NCBI RefSeq assembly: GCF_039649665.1
Contig: NZ_JBDJAW010000003.1
Location: 186,001 to 250,000 of the forward strand
Length of the DNA: 64,000 nt
Direction: 5' to 3'
Source: Microbispora sp. ZYX-F-249
GTDB lineage: Bacteria > Actinomycetota > Actinomycetes > Streptosporangiales > Streptosporangiaceae
The notes under the pieces are model-generated. The model saw only the letters and a program-made list of their open reading frames with translations, was not told the DNA's origin and made no database searches. Shown here piece by piece: positions 1 through 8,234 of the stretch. Numbering within the stretch: the first letter of the stretch is position 1; every line of letters begins with the position of its first letter. The translations under genes and the position numbers were made by a program.

Positions 1-260
1 GTGTCGGTGACAAGAAGACGGCGACCGAAGCCGTCAACGCCGTCCTCGACGCCATCCAGAGCGCTGTCGCGGGCGGGGACAAGGTCTCGATCACCGGCTT
101 CGGCGCCTTCGAGATGGTGCACAAGCCGGCCCGTACGGCCCGCAACCCCTCCACCGGCGATCCGATCAAGGTGGAGGAGAGCTGGGCGCCGAGGTTCCGC
201 CCCGGCGCGGATTTCAAGGAGCAGGTCAACGCTGGTGGCAAGGCTGCCAAGAAGAAGTAG
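1..260 (+). CDS. HU-family DNA-binding protein, 3' part only
   Basis: The reading frame that starts at base 3 gives 85 residues ending in a lysine-rich tail (GGKAAKKK) before the TAG at 258-260. It holds the HU signature: the turn GDKVSITGFGAFE, then the beta-arm with RTARNPSTGDPIKV, then the C-terminal helix RPGADFKEQV. HU is a dimeric nucleoid protein that bends DNA without strong sequence preference. The start codon lies before the window. The longer reading frame from base 1 in another phase has no protein-like features. The family assignment is firm; the missing N-terminus prevents length comparison. Confidence 0.93.
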   Translation, partial: VGDKKTATEAVNAVLDAIQSAVAGGDKVSITGFGAFEMVHKPARTARNPSTGDPIKVEESWAPRFRPGADFKEQVNAGGKAAKKK

Positions 261-282
261 CCGGCCCCACCGGTACCAGTGG

Positions 283-309
283 ACGGCGCTCGGAGCCCCC
301 GGGCGCCGT
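283..309 (+). terminator. Stem-loop after the HU gene
   Basis: Arms 283-293 (ACGGCGCTCGG) and 299-309 (CCGGGCGCCGT) pair over 11 positions with one G-U pair around a 5-base loop, 23 bases after the HU stop codon. A short T-rich stretch follows. It is probably the intrinsic terminator of the HU transcript. Confidence 0.6.
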
Positions 310-461
310 TCGTCGTTTCCCGGCCCGGTGCCGGCTGCCGCGCGAGAGCCCCGACCCTGCCTTTGACCTGTGCAAACGTGTGTACTCTCAAGTGAGCGAG
401 TCGAGGGGGGCGTACGCGGGGGACCCCGATCGCATGCATCGTTCGACCGAGGGACAACGCA

Positions 462-2522
462 GTGCAAGTCGACCAGAAACGTGAGTCCGGCCGGGTGGCG
501 CTGGAGGTGTTCGACCGGGCGCCGGTCGGAGTCCTGGTGACGCGGGGGGAAGAGCACCGGCTGCTCTACATGAACGACGCCTTCCGGGCGATGTTCGGGG
601 ACCGGCCGATCGGGACGCCGGCCGGGGAGGCCTTCGACGACGTCCTCGACCCGGAATTCCTCGGGATGCTGGATGAGGTCCTGGCGACCGGGAAGACCGC
701 GTGCGCCGACCAGGTCTGCGTGACCGCGGCACGTCCCGGCGCCGCGCCACGCGAGCGCCTCTTCCGGGTGAGCCTCTCCACGCTTCCCCTGGAGAGCGGC
801 GAGAACGGACTGCTGGCAGTGGCGCAGGAGGTCACGGCGCAGGTCGTGGCCACGCGGCGGGCTCGCACCATAGGGAAGGAGTTGCGCCGCCTCCGGCGCC
901 GTTACCAGAGCATGATGTGGGCGGGCGCGCACATGGTGTGGGTGACCGGCCCGGAGGGCGAGGTCAGGGAGGTGAGCCAGGGCTGGCAGCGCCTGTCGGG
1001 CCAGACGCTGGAGGAGAGCCGCGGGTACGGCTGGCTGCGCGCCCTGCATCCCGAGGACCGCGACAGGGCCCTGGACGCCTGGGTCCGGGCCACCGAACTG
1101 GCGACCCCGATCTGGGAGCAGGTCTTCCGCGTCGCGAGCCCGGACGGCGTCTACCGGCACATCCGCTTCCGGGCCGTGCCCGTGTACGAGAACGGCGGGG
1201 TGGTGGAGTGGGTGGGCGCCTCCGCCGACGTCGAGCAGGAGTGGCAGGAGGAACGGCGCCGCCGGCTGCTGGACCGGGTCGCGGCCGCGGCGACCGACAT
1301 CACCAACCTGGAGGAGATGTGCCAGGCGCTCGCCGACGTGATCGTGCCTGAGCTCGCCGACTCGTGCGACGTGTACCTGCGTCCCGAGTCGAGCGGTGGG
1401 TTCCCCCACGCGCCGGTCGTCACCGAGCGCATCGCCGCCGCCGTCCGTGCGGGCTTGCGGAGGCTGCCGACACGGCGCAAGGAGTATCACCTCCCCACCG
1501 GCGCGCTCGTGCGCGCGGTACGGCGGCGCCGCCCGGTCCACATGTCGTTCCCCCCGGGCTGCCCTCCGTTCCCCTGCCCCGAGGCCGTCAGAACCTGGAT
1601 GGCCGAGAGCGGGGCGCACAACCTGGCCCTTCTGCCGATCGTGGTCCAAGGCGAGGTGGCGGCCGTGGTCGTGGCCGCTGCCTGCGGGGATCGCCCGCCG
1701 ATCGCGCCGGACGACGTCGAACTGATCCGGGAGACGGTCGACCACGCGCACGACGCGATCAGCAACGCTCTGCGCTTCCGCCGTACGCAGCGGGTGGCGC
1801 TGGCCCTGCAGCACAGCCTGCTGGCCGAGCCGCCCCACGTCCCCGGCCTGGAGCTCGCCGCCCGCTACCAGGCGAGCCCGACCGCCGCCGAGATCGGCGG
1901 GGACTGGTACGACGCGTTCGTGCTGTCGTGCGGCGCCGTCAACGTGGTGATCGGAGACGTGGCCGGGCACGACCTCGCCGCAGCCGTGTCGATGAGCCAG
2001 GTGCGCAACCTGCTGCGGGCGCTCGCCGCCGACCGTGAACTCGAGTCCCCGGCCGACGTCCTGCGGCGGCTGAACGGCGCCCTGGAGACCCTTGACGGCG
2101 AGAGCACGGCGACCTGCGTCCTGACCCGCCTCGAAAGAGCCGGAGACGGCATGTGGCGGCTGGTGTACTCGGCGGCCGGGCACCCGCCGCCGCTGCTGGT
2201 TACCGGCGACGGACAGGGCCGCTTCCTCCGGGACGCGGGCAATCCCCTCCTCGGCCTGTGTCACGGGCAGCCGTGGATCAGCGCCGTGGAGCCGTTGCCG
2301 CCGCACAGCACCCTGCTGCTCTACACCGACGGCCTCGTCGAGCGGCGGGGAGAGGATCTCGGCGACGGGCTCGAACGGCTGCGACGGTGCGCGGAGCCCC
2401 TCGCCCGTGAACCCCTGGGCCAATTCTGCGACGAACTGCTCACCGGGATGCCGGTGACGGGCGAGGACGACGTCGCCATGATCGCGCTACGAGTGCCGCC
2501 GCCCGCCTGCGTCTCCTTGTGA
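462..2522 (+). CDS. PAS/GAF-domain SpoIIE-type PP2C serine phosphatase
   Basis: This 686-residue cytosolic sensor phosphatase starts at GTG 462. Residues about 12-110 look like a PAS domain (LLYMNDAFRAMFG), about 150-262 like a second PAS (VTGPEGEVREVSQGWQRL and the C-terminal RFRAVPVYENG), and about 270-440 like a GAF domain. The C-terminal 240 residues are a SpoIIE/RsbU phosphatase with the metal-binding motifs EIGGDWYDAF (near 475), GDVAGHDLAAA (near 500) and LLLYTDGLVERR (near 618). Such proteins usually dephosphorylate anti-anti-sigma factors in partner-switching systems. No anti-sigma or STAS gene lies beside it, so its partner is unknown. Nothing in the sequence names the PAS ligand. 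Confidence 0.9.
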   Translation: MQVDQKRESGRVALEVFDRAPVGVLVTRGEEHRLLYMNDAFRAMFGDRPIGTPAGEAFDDVLDPEFLGMLDEVLATGKTACADQVCVTAARPGAAPRERLFRVSLSTLPLESGENGLLAVAQEVTAQVVATRRARTIGKELRRLRRRYQSMMWAGAHMVWVTGPEGEVREVSQGWQRLSGQTLEESRGYGWLRALHPEDRDRALDAWVRATELATPIWEQVFRVASPDGVYRHIRFRAVPVYENGGVVEWVGASADVEQEWQEERRRRLLDRVAAAATDITNLEEMCQALADVIVPELADSCDVYLRPESSGGFPHAPVVTERIAAAVRAGLRRLPTRRKEYHLPTGALVRAVRRRRPVHMSFPPGCPPFPCPEAVRTWMAESGAHNLALLPIVVQGEVAAVVVAAACGDRPPIAPDDVELIRETVDHAHDAISNALRFRRTQRVALALQHSLLAEPPHVPGLELAARYQASPTAAEIGGDWYDAFVLSCGAVNVVIGDVAGHDLAAAVSMSQVRNLLRALAADRELESPADVLRRLNGALETLDGESTATCVLTRLERAGDGMWRLVYSAAGHPPPLLVTGDGQGRFLRDAGNPLLGLCHGQPWISAVEPLPPHSTLLLYTDGLVERRGEDLGDGLERLRRCAEPLAREPLGQFCDELLTGMPVTGEDDVAMIALRVPPPACVSL

Positions 2523-2738
2523 TCTTCAGGGCCGGCGGGGCCGGAACCCGGATCACGTCGCAGGCCCGGTGACGCCCTCGCCTCGATCGCCCTCGGTGTG
2601 AACGCAGGGGAAGACCGGGCCCGCCGGAGCCGTACGCCGCCTTCGCGATCGATGCGCGGGTGAGCAGGGCCGGAAACACTGCCGGAGGTGCCGGACACCT
2701 AATGAGGTGTTCCGTCGGCCTTCGACGAGGAGACACCT

Positions 2739-3293
2739 GTGCAAGATCCGCGCGCACCCTCCGGCATGCGAGATCGTTTCGAGGCGCTCTACCGCGCCTG
2801 CTATCCCGCGGTACACCGCTATGCGCTGCGCCGCACCGAGTCGGCCGACGACGTCGCCGACGTGATCGCGGAGACCTTTCTCGCCGCGTGGCGCCGGATG
2901 GACGACGTCCCGGACGGCGATGCGGCGCTGCTGTGGCTGTACGGCGCGGCCCGCCGTGTGCTGGCCAATCACCGGCGCGGGCAGTCGCGCCGCAGCGCGC
3001 TGGCCGAGCGGCTCCGCGACGAACTGGCCGTGCGGCAGGGCGCCCCCGCGCCCCTCGATCACCACGCGGAGAGGATCCGCGCCGCTTTCGCCCTCCTGAG
3101 CCCGGCCGACCGCGAGGTGCTCGCCCTGTCCGCCTGGGAAGGGCTGACCGGCCCCCAGATCGCCGCGGTGCTGAACTGCAGCAGCACCGCCGCCCGGCTC
3201 CGGCTGCACAAGGCCCGGAAACGGCTGGCCCGGCTGCTCGGCACCGCGGATGAGGTTCCTGTGATGAAACCGCTGCGAGGAGAGACCCGATGA
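2739..3293 (+). CDS. ECF RNA polymerase sigma factor
   Basis: This is a 184-residue sigma-70 family protein with region 2 near residues 10-80 (LYRACYPAVHRYALRRT, DVIAETFLAAWRRMDD) and region 4 near 115-172 (LLSPADREVLALSAWEGLTGP, then a helix-turn-helix ending LRLHKARKRLARLL). Start GTG 2739 is preceded by GAGGAGA at a good distance. Its stop overlaps the next gene by four bases (ATGA), so the two are translationally coupled. Pairing with a membrane protein fits an ECF sigma held by an anti-sigma factor. The stimulus is not visible. Confidence 0.92.
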   Translation: MQDPRAPSGMRDRFEALYRACYPAVHRYALRRTESADDVADVIAETFLAAWRRMDDVPDGDAALLWLYGAARRVLANHRRGQSRRSALAERLRDELAVRQGAPAPLDHHAERIRAAFALLSPADREVLALSAWEGLTGPQIAAVLNCSSTAARLRLHKARKRLARLLGTADEVPVMKPLRGETR

Positions 3294-4150
3294 ACAAGAT
3301 CGACCGCATGCTGGCCGGCGTCGACCCGGCCGCCGATCAGGACGAGCCCGCCCTGAGCCAGGGCATGGACGTACTTCTGGAGGAGATCGTCGCGACGCCG
3401 CCCGCCCACCGCCGCGCGTCCTGGCTGCCCGGCAGGCGGGCCACCGACCCGGAACTCGCCCACCCCTCCCCGGCATCCGCCGCGACGGCACCGCGGCAGG
3501 GCCGTTCCCCGCTGCGCCGGCGCCTGCTGGCGGGGGCGGCGGTCACGGGCATCGCCGCCGCCGCGGTGGTGGCCGTGCCGCTGTTGGCCGGAACCCAGAA
3601 CGCGGCGTACGCCGTGGTGAAACAGACTGACGGGACCATCCGGGTGACGGTCAGGGAGCTCCGGGAGCCGGACGAGTTGGAGGCCAAGCTCGAGGACGCC
3701 GGCATCCCGGCAGACGTGACGTTCACCGAAGCGGGCAAGCGGTGCGCCCCCGGCCGCTTCGCCGGCGCGGACCTGGCCTACGACCCGCCGAGCACCGCGA
3801 ACATGACCGAGCGGGAGCGCCGGGAGTTCGACAAGCCGGAGAACTGGCGCTCCCGCGACGCTGCCCGGCCCATCGACCGGGACACCTTCGTGATCTCTCC
3901 CGAGTACATCCGCCGGGGAGAGACGCTCGTGCTGGAGTTCCGGCCGGGCAACCACCCGGGGGTGGTCTGGACGCTCGGCACCTACCTGGCCAAGGCCGGC
4001 AGCCCGATCGCGCCCTGCGCACTCGTCGACGCGGAGTCCGACGAGGCATGGGTGAAGGAGATGACCAGGCCCACTGGTGACCATGCCGCTTGGGGTGTCC
4101 GGGCAACCGCACACCCCGGCCGCGGCTCCCACGGGGCAGGGCCGCAGTAA
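3290..4150 (+). CDS. Membrane-anchored putative anti-sigma partner
   Basis: A 286-residue protein coupled by ATGA overlap to the ECF sigma gene. It has a cytosolic N-terminus of about 75 residues, one hydrophobic segment near residues 80-103 (GAAVTGIAAAAVVAVPLLAG) and an extracytoplasmic domain of about 180 residues with several acidic and Pro-rich stretches. This topology is typical of single-pass proteins encoded after ECF sigma genes in actinobacteria. No zinc-binding HxxxCxxC motif is visible, so it is not a ZAS-type anti-sigma. Function is inferred mainly from coupling and topology. Confidence 0.72.
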   Translation: MNKIDRMLAGVDPAADQDEPALSQGMDVLLEEIVATPPAHRRASWLPGRRATDPELAHPSPASAATAPRQGRSPLRRRLLAGAAVTGIAAAAVVAVPLLAGTQNAAYAVVKQTDGTIRVTVRELREPDELEAKLEDAGIPADVTFTEAGKRCAPGRFAGADLAYDPPSTANMTERERREFDKPENWRSRDAARPIDRDTFVISPEYIRRGETLVLEFRPGNHPGVVWTLGTYLAKAGSPIAPCALVDAESDEAWVKEMTRPTGDHAAWGVRATAHPGRGSHGAGPQ

Positions 4151-4764
4151 TCAGCCGGGCAGTGCGGCGGGGGCGGTCCGGGTCGCCGGGCGCATCGCCA
4201 GGACCAGCACGGCCGGCCCGGCGAAGACGACCGCGGCGACGACGCCGGTGACGTGCAGGCCGGCGGTGAACGCCTCCCGGGCGGCCTGCAGCAGTTGCGC
4301 CCCCTGGCCGGCGGGAAGGTGCCGGCTGGCGGCGACCGCGCCGGCCAGCGAGTCGGACGTGCCCTCCATCCGGCTCCGATAGACCGCTGCGGCCACCACC
4401 CCGAGCAGGGCGAGTGTGGACGGCGCCAGGGTCGCCCCGGCGACGCCCAGGAGCGCACGCGCGACGATCAGCATCGACGGGCCGGCCACGAAGGCGGCCA
4501 CGACCGACAGCACCAGGAACGCCGCTCCGCCGACCAGCAGCAGCCGCCGGTGGCCGATCCGGTCGCCGACCGTGCCCATGACGATGACCAGACCGGCCAC
4601 CATGAATCCGTAGCTGTCGCTGATCCACAGCTGCTCGACGCCGGTGGCCCCCAGATCGGCGCTCAGCTGCGGCAGCGCGAGGAGCAACGCCGTCGCGTCG
4701 ATCGCGACGAGCAATGCGGCAGCGCCAGGACGACCAGCCCCGGCCACGCCATGGTGATGCGCAT
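4151..4764 (-). pseudogene. Broken DHA2-type MFS drug transporter
   Basis: The minus strand reads like the start of a 14-helix DHA2 exporter, but only about 200 codons remain. ATG 4764 opens a frame encoding MRITMAWPGLVVLALP, which must shift by one base near 4716-4720 to continue as ALLVAIDATALLLALPQL. Helices 1-4 follow, with the motif-A-like loop GDRIGHRRLLL and the motif ALLGVAGATLAPSTLAL. The text then jumps directly to what looks like the family's C-terminal end (RSRMEGTSDSLAGAVAAS to the last helix), so about 300 codons are missing. A frameshift and a large internal deletion make transport function very unlikely. Confidence 0.8.
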
Positions 4765-4796
4765 ATGTGGAAACTCCCTGTTCTCTCGACGTCTCG

Positions 4797-4872
4797 CCGG
4801 TTGGTCGGAGCGGCGGGGAGTTTTTTGACGCGGATGCGTGTCAAGACCACGGGGGCGGCTCCGACCAACCGG
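4797..4872. repeat. Perfect 15-bp inverted repeat between divergent genes
   Basis: Arms 4797-4811 (CCGGTTGGTCGGAGC) and 4858-4872 (GCTCCGACCAACCGG) match perfectly across a 46-base spacer. The spacer holds a second, imperfect palindrome at 4825-4844 with ends TTGAC and GTCAA. The element sits between the decayed transporter and the DGPF gene, so it could be a regulator site, an mRNA structure, or the remnant of a small mobile element. Confidence 0.75.
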
Positions 4873-4915
4873 TGAAAGGGCCCGGCGGAGGCCCGCGCAT
4901 CACGAGGAGAACGAG

Positions 4916-5287
4916 ATGAAGTTCCTGATCGGCATGCATATCAACCCGGCCGTGCTGGACGCGCTGACCGATGAGGAGAGGGCGGCGATCGGCGAGGGTC
5001 ACGGCAGGTTCATCGAGGAGCTGAAGCGGTCCGGCGAGCTGATCACCACGCAGGCGCTGGCCGACCCGTCGCAGGCCGCGGTGGTGTCCGTGCGCAACGG
5101 TCAGCCGGTGGTCACGGACGGCCCCTTCCTGGAGTCCAAGGAGTATCTGGGCGGCTTCTATCTGATCGACTGCGAGGACAGGGACCGGGCGATCGAGCTG
5201 GCGGCACTGATCCCGGACGCCGCGATCGAGGGTCTCGGAATCGAGGTGCGGCAGGTCATGTTCGCCGACGGACAATTGGAGGCATGA
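4916..5287 (+). CDS. YCII/DGPF-domain protein paired with ECF42 sigma
   Basis: A 123-residue protein of the YCII-related (DGPF) family, with the family signature VVTDGPFLESKEYLGGFYLIDC near residues 64-85 and the C-terminal strand IEVRQVMF. ATG 4916 is chosen over upstream in-frame starts because GAGGAG lies at 4904-4909 and the family begins MKFLIGMHINP. Its stop overlaps the following sigma gene (ATGA at 5284-5287). DGPF proteins are consistently encoded beside ECF42 sigma factors, and their biochemical role is not established. The pair is likely one regulatory unit. Confidence 0.9.
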   Translation: MKFLIGMHINPAVLDALTDEERAAIGEGHGRFIEELKRSGELITTQALADPSQAAVVSVRNGQPVVTDGPFLESKEYLGGFYLIDCEDRDRAIELAALIPDAAIEGLGIEVRQVMFADGQLEA

Positions 5288-6501
5288 CCGCACCGGTCGT
5301 CGAGGACCTGCTGCGTGAGCTCACGCCGCAGGTCCTCGGCGCGCTGGTACGGCGGCACGGCCGGTTCGAGGACTGTGAGGACGCCGTGCAGGAGGCCGTC
5401 CTCGCCGCCGCCGTGCAGTGGCCGGCCGAGGGGATGCCGGACAACCCGCGCGGCTGGCTGGTGACCGTCGCGTCCCGGCGGCTCATCGACCAGATGCGCA
5501 GCGACCACGCCCGCCGGGAGCGGGAGGCGGCAACGGCCGCCGACGTGGTGCCGCAGGACGTGCCGGCCACCGACGACACGCTCGTCCTGCTGTTCCTGTG
5601 CTGCCATCCCACGCTGACCCCGGCCACCCAGACCGCCCTGACGCTGCGGGCGGTCGGCGGCCTGACCACCGCCGAGATCGCCCGCGCGTTCCTGGTGCCG
5701 GAGGCCACGATGGCGGCCAGGATCAGCCGGGCCAAGCAGCGCGTCAAGGCCGCCGGCGGCTCGTTCGGCCTGCCGGACGGCGCGGAGCGCGCGGAGCGGC
5801 TGCGGGTCGTCCTGCACGTGCTTTATCTGATCTTCAACGAGGGCTACACCGCCTCATCGGGCAGCGAGCTGCACCGTGCCGACCTCGCGCGCGAGGCGAT
5901 CCGGCTGACCCGGATGGTGCACGCGCAGCTGCCCGGGGACGGCGAGGTCACCGGGCTGCTCGCGCTGATGCTGCTGACCCACGCCCGCCGGGAGGCCCGT
6001 ACGACGGCGGCCGGCGACCTGGTGCCGCTGGCCGAGCAGGACCGTACGAAGTGGGACCGCCGGCTGATCGACGAGGGCGTCGAGCTGGTGAAGGCGTCGC
6101 TGGCCGGTCCGGCGCTGGGGCCTTACCAGCTGCAGGCCGCCATCGCCGCCACGCACGCCGACGCCGCCATGCCCGAGGAGACGAACTGGCCGCAGGTGCA
6201 CGCCCTCTATCTGATCCTGGAACGGATCGCCCCCAACCCGATGGTCACTCTCAACCGGGCGATAGCGCTCGCCGAGATCGAGGGCCCGGCGGCCGGGCTG
6301 GCCCTGCTGTCCACGCTGGACGGTGACGAGCGGATGGCCGGGCATCACCGGCTGCTGTCCGTACGCGCGCACCTGCTGGAGAAGACCGGCGACACGGCCG
6401 GGGCGTACGAGCACTACCGGCGCGCCGCGAAGGCCACCGCCAGCATCGCCGAGCAACGCTACCTGGAGTCCCGGGCCGGTCGGCTGAGGACGAGGTCGTA
6501 G
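5284..6501 (+). CDS. ECF42-type sigma factor with C-terminal helical-repeat extension
   Basis: At 405 residues it is twice the usual ECF length. Region 2 is near residues 12-78 (FEDCEDAVQEAVLAAAVQWP, PRGWLVTVASRRLIDQMRSD) and region 4 near 110-165 (ALTLRAVGGLTTAEIARAFLVPE). The remaining 230 residues are a helical, TPR-like extension carrying the family motifs LYLIFNEGYTASSG, LLTHARREAR and NPMVTLNRAIA. Length, tail and the coupled DGPF gene match ECF42 sigma factors. These lack a classical anti-sigma gene, and the tail is thought to be needed for activity. Confidence 0.93.
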   Translation: MTAPVVEDLLRELTPQVLGALVRRHGRFEDCEDAVQEAVLAAAVQWPAEGMPDNPRGWLVTVASRRLIDQMRSDHARREREAATAADVVPQDVPATDDTLVLLFLCCHPTLTPATQTALTLRAVGGLTTAEIARAFLVPEATMAARISRAKQRVKAAGGSFGLPDGAERAERLRVVLHVLYLIFNEGYTASSGSELHRADLAREAIRLTRMVHAQLPGDGEVTGLLALMLLTHARREARTTAAGDLVPLAEQDRTKWDRRLIDEGVELVKASLAGPALGPYQLQAAIAATHADAAMPEETNWPQVHALYLILERIAPNPMVTLNRAIALAEIEGPAAGLALLSTLDGDERMAGHHRLLSVRAHLLEKTGDTAGAYEHYRRAAKATASIAEQRYLESRAGRLRTRS

Positions 6502-6584
6502 CCCGTTCGGGGCCGCCTCCAGCGGTCAGGCGACGACCGGCGCGGTGGGGGAGCCGCCTCCCCTGCCTCGCCTCCCCGCATCCG

Positions 6585-6683
6585 GCGAGCGTCAACGGCG
6601 CGGACCTGGTGATCGACGGAGGGGCGATCAGGACCGTCCGACGGATCAGGGCGTCGGGAACGTGGAGAGCGTCACGTAGGTGA
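6585..6683 (+). pseudogene. C-terminal relic of a short-chain dehydrogenase
   Basis: This frame encodes SVNGADLVIDGGAIRTVRR, closely resembling the conserved C-terminal end of classical SDR oxidoreductases (the TGADxxIDGGxxxT motif). There is no Rossmann fold, catalytic Tyr-Lys or start codon upstream, because the sigma gene ends only 83 bases before. The tail runs into the 3' end of the opposite-strand cold-shock-like gene. It is a short fragment, so the call depends on one motif. Confidence 0.55.
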
Positions 6684-6846
6684 CGCGGCCGTCCGTCATG
6701 ACGAGGGCGACCCGCTGACCGGGGCGCAGGTGCCGCAGCGGGCCGGCGTCGAACGCCTCGCCGTCGAAGGGAATCCGGGTGCCGTCGTCGAGGAAGACCC
6801 AGCCCGAGCGGGTCGCGGCATCGAAGCTCTGCACCGTCGCCTGCAC
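6646..6846 (-). CDS. Small cold-shock-like (OB-fold) protein
   Basis: A 66-residue protein, MQATVQSFDAATRSGWVFLD and onward, with the length and beta-strand pattern of cold-shock domain proteins. The RNP1-type KGFGFI motif is replaced by RSGWVFL, so it belongs to a divergent actinobacterial subgroup rather than CspA. It would act in the cytosol on single-stranded nucleic acid if the fold is functional. It is divergent from the MFS gene at 6918 with 71 bases between starts. Confidence 0.72.
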   Translation of the reverse strand: MQATVQSFDAATRSGWVFLDDGTRIPFDGEAFDAGPLRHLRPGQRVALVMTDGRVTYVTLSTFPTP

Positions 6847-6917
6847 GGCGCAAGCCTACCGCTGCCGGTCCGAAACCACTTTGACCGGCTAAGCAGCTCG
6901 GTGCCAGCATCGTCCGG

Positions 6918-8234
6918 ATGACTGCGGGGGTGCGAAGAAGCCTGTGGCGCGCCCGGGACTTCCGGCGCTACGCGGGGGCGGACGCGATCAGCAAGCTCGG
7001 CAGCGAGGTCTCCCTGGTCGCCCTGCCGCTGACCGCGGCGATCGCGCTGCGCGCGAGCCCGTTCCAGGTCGGGCTGCTCACCGCCGCGGAGATGGCGGCG
7101 TTCCTGCTGGTCGGCCTGCCCGCCGGGGCCTGGGTGGACCGGATGCGGCGCCGTCCCGTCCTGGTCGCCGCCGACGTGGTCCGCGCGGTGGCGTTGCTGT
7201 CGGTCCCGGCCGCCGCCGCGGCCGGGGTGCTCGGCCTGCCCCAGATGTACGCGGTCGCCCTGCTGACCGGGCTGTGCACGGTCTTCTTCGACGTCGCCCA
7301 CCAGAGTTACCTCCCGTCCATCGTGGGCCGGGAGGACCTCGCCCGCGGGCACGGCACGCTCGCCGCGAACCAGTCGCTCGCCCAGCTCGCGGGCCCGGGG
7401 CTCGGCGGCTGGCTGGTGCAGGCCCTCACCGCCCCGATCGCGGTGGTCGCCGACGCTCTCAGCTACGGGGTGTCCGGGCTGCTGCTCCTCGGCGTACGCG
7501 TGGACGAGCGGCGTGAGGCCGGGACGCGGGCGGGTACGGAGGCCGGGACGCGGGCGGGCGCGGGGACCGGTGACACGCCGGACGCGGTGCCGGAGCGGGG
7601 CGCCTCGGGCGGCGCCCGGGCCGCCCGGCTGCGCTCGGAGATCGCGGAAGGGCTCCGGTTCGTCGCCGGACAGCCCGTCCTGCGCCGGGTCGCCGCCGTC
7701 GGGGCGCTGACCATGCTGTCGTTCGGCCTGTGGTCGGCCACGGTGCCGCTCTACCTGGTCCGCGAGGTCGGCACGAGCCCCGGCGCGTACGGCACGCTGC
7801 TGTCGGCGGGCGCGGTCGGCGGGGTGGCCGGGGCCTGGCTCGCCCCGCGCGTCGCGGCCCGGCTGGGCGTCGGCCGGGCGATGTACGCGGCGGCGTGGGC
7901 GGCCACGCTGTGCACCGCCCCGCTGGCACTGACGGCGGCCGGGTGGCGACTGCTGATCCTGCCGGCGGCCCTCGCGGCCAGTGGGGTGGCGACCACCGTC
8001 TTCAGCGTGGCGCAGGGGGCCTACCGCCAGTCGATCTGCCCGCCGCACCTGCTCGGCCGCCTGAGCGCCACCATGCGCTTCCTGATGTGGGGCTGGATGC
8101 CGTTCGGCGGCCTGCTGGCGGGCACGCTCGGCCAGCTCGCGGGGGTGCGGGTCGCGTTCTGGACCGCCTGCGGGGCCTACACGCTCGCCCATCTGCCGAT
8201 CCTGCTGGCCCCGCGGGTCCGCGCGGTCTCCTAG
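6918..8234 (+). CDS. MFS transporter, 12-helix type
   Basis: A 438-residue integral membrane protein with about 12 hydrophobic segments and the MFS loop motif GAWVDRMRRRPVLVAADV near residues 70-88. The N-terminal segment RDFRRYAGADAISKLGSEVSLVALPL is typical of actinobacterial macrolide-efflux-like exporters. The central cytosolic loop (about residues 198-235) is unusually long because of a 24-bp tandem duplication. Its stop overlaps the converging TetR gene by four bases. The substrate is unknown. Confidence 0.88.
   Translation: MTAGVRRSLWRARDFRRYAGADAISKLGSEVSLVALPLTAAIALRASPFQVGLLTAAEMAAFLLVGLPAGAWVDRMRRRPVLVAADVVRAVALLSVPAAAAAGVLGLPQMYAVALLTGLCTVFFDVAHQSYLPSIVGREDLARGHGTLAANQSLAQLAGPGLGGWLVQALTAPIAVVADALSYGVSGLLLLGVRVDERREAGTRAGTEAGTRAGAGTGDTPDAVPERGASGGARAARLRSEIAEGLRFVAGQPVLRRVAAVGALTMLSFGLWSATVPLYLVREVGTSPGAYGTLLSAGAVGGVAGAWLAPRVAARLGVGRAMYAAAWAATLCTAPLALTAAGWRLLILPAALAASGVATTVFSVAQGAYRQSICPPHLLGRLSATMRFLMWGWMPFGGLLAGTLGQLAGVRVAFWTACGAYTLAHLPILLAPRVRAVS
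7515..7562 (+). repeat. 24-bp tandem duplication in the MFS central loop
   Basis: Units 7515-7538 and 7539-7562 differ only at two positions near the end and encode EAGTRAGT then EAGTRAGA. The insertion falls in the cytosolic loop between the two transporter halves, where length change is tolerated. Confidence 0.85.
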
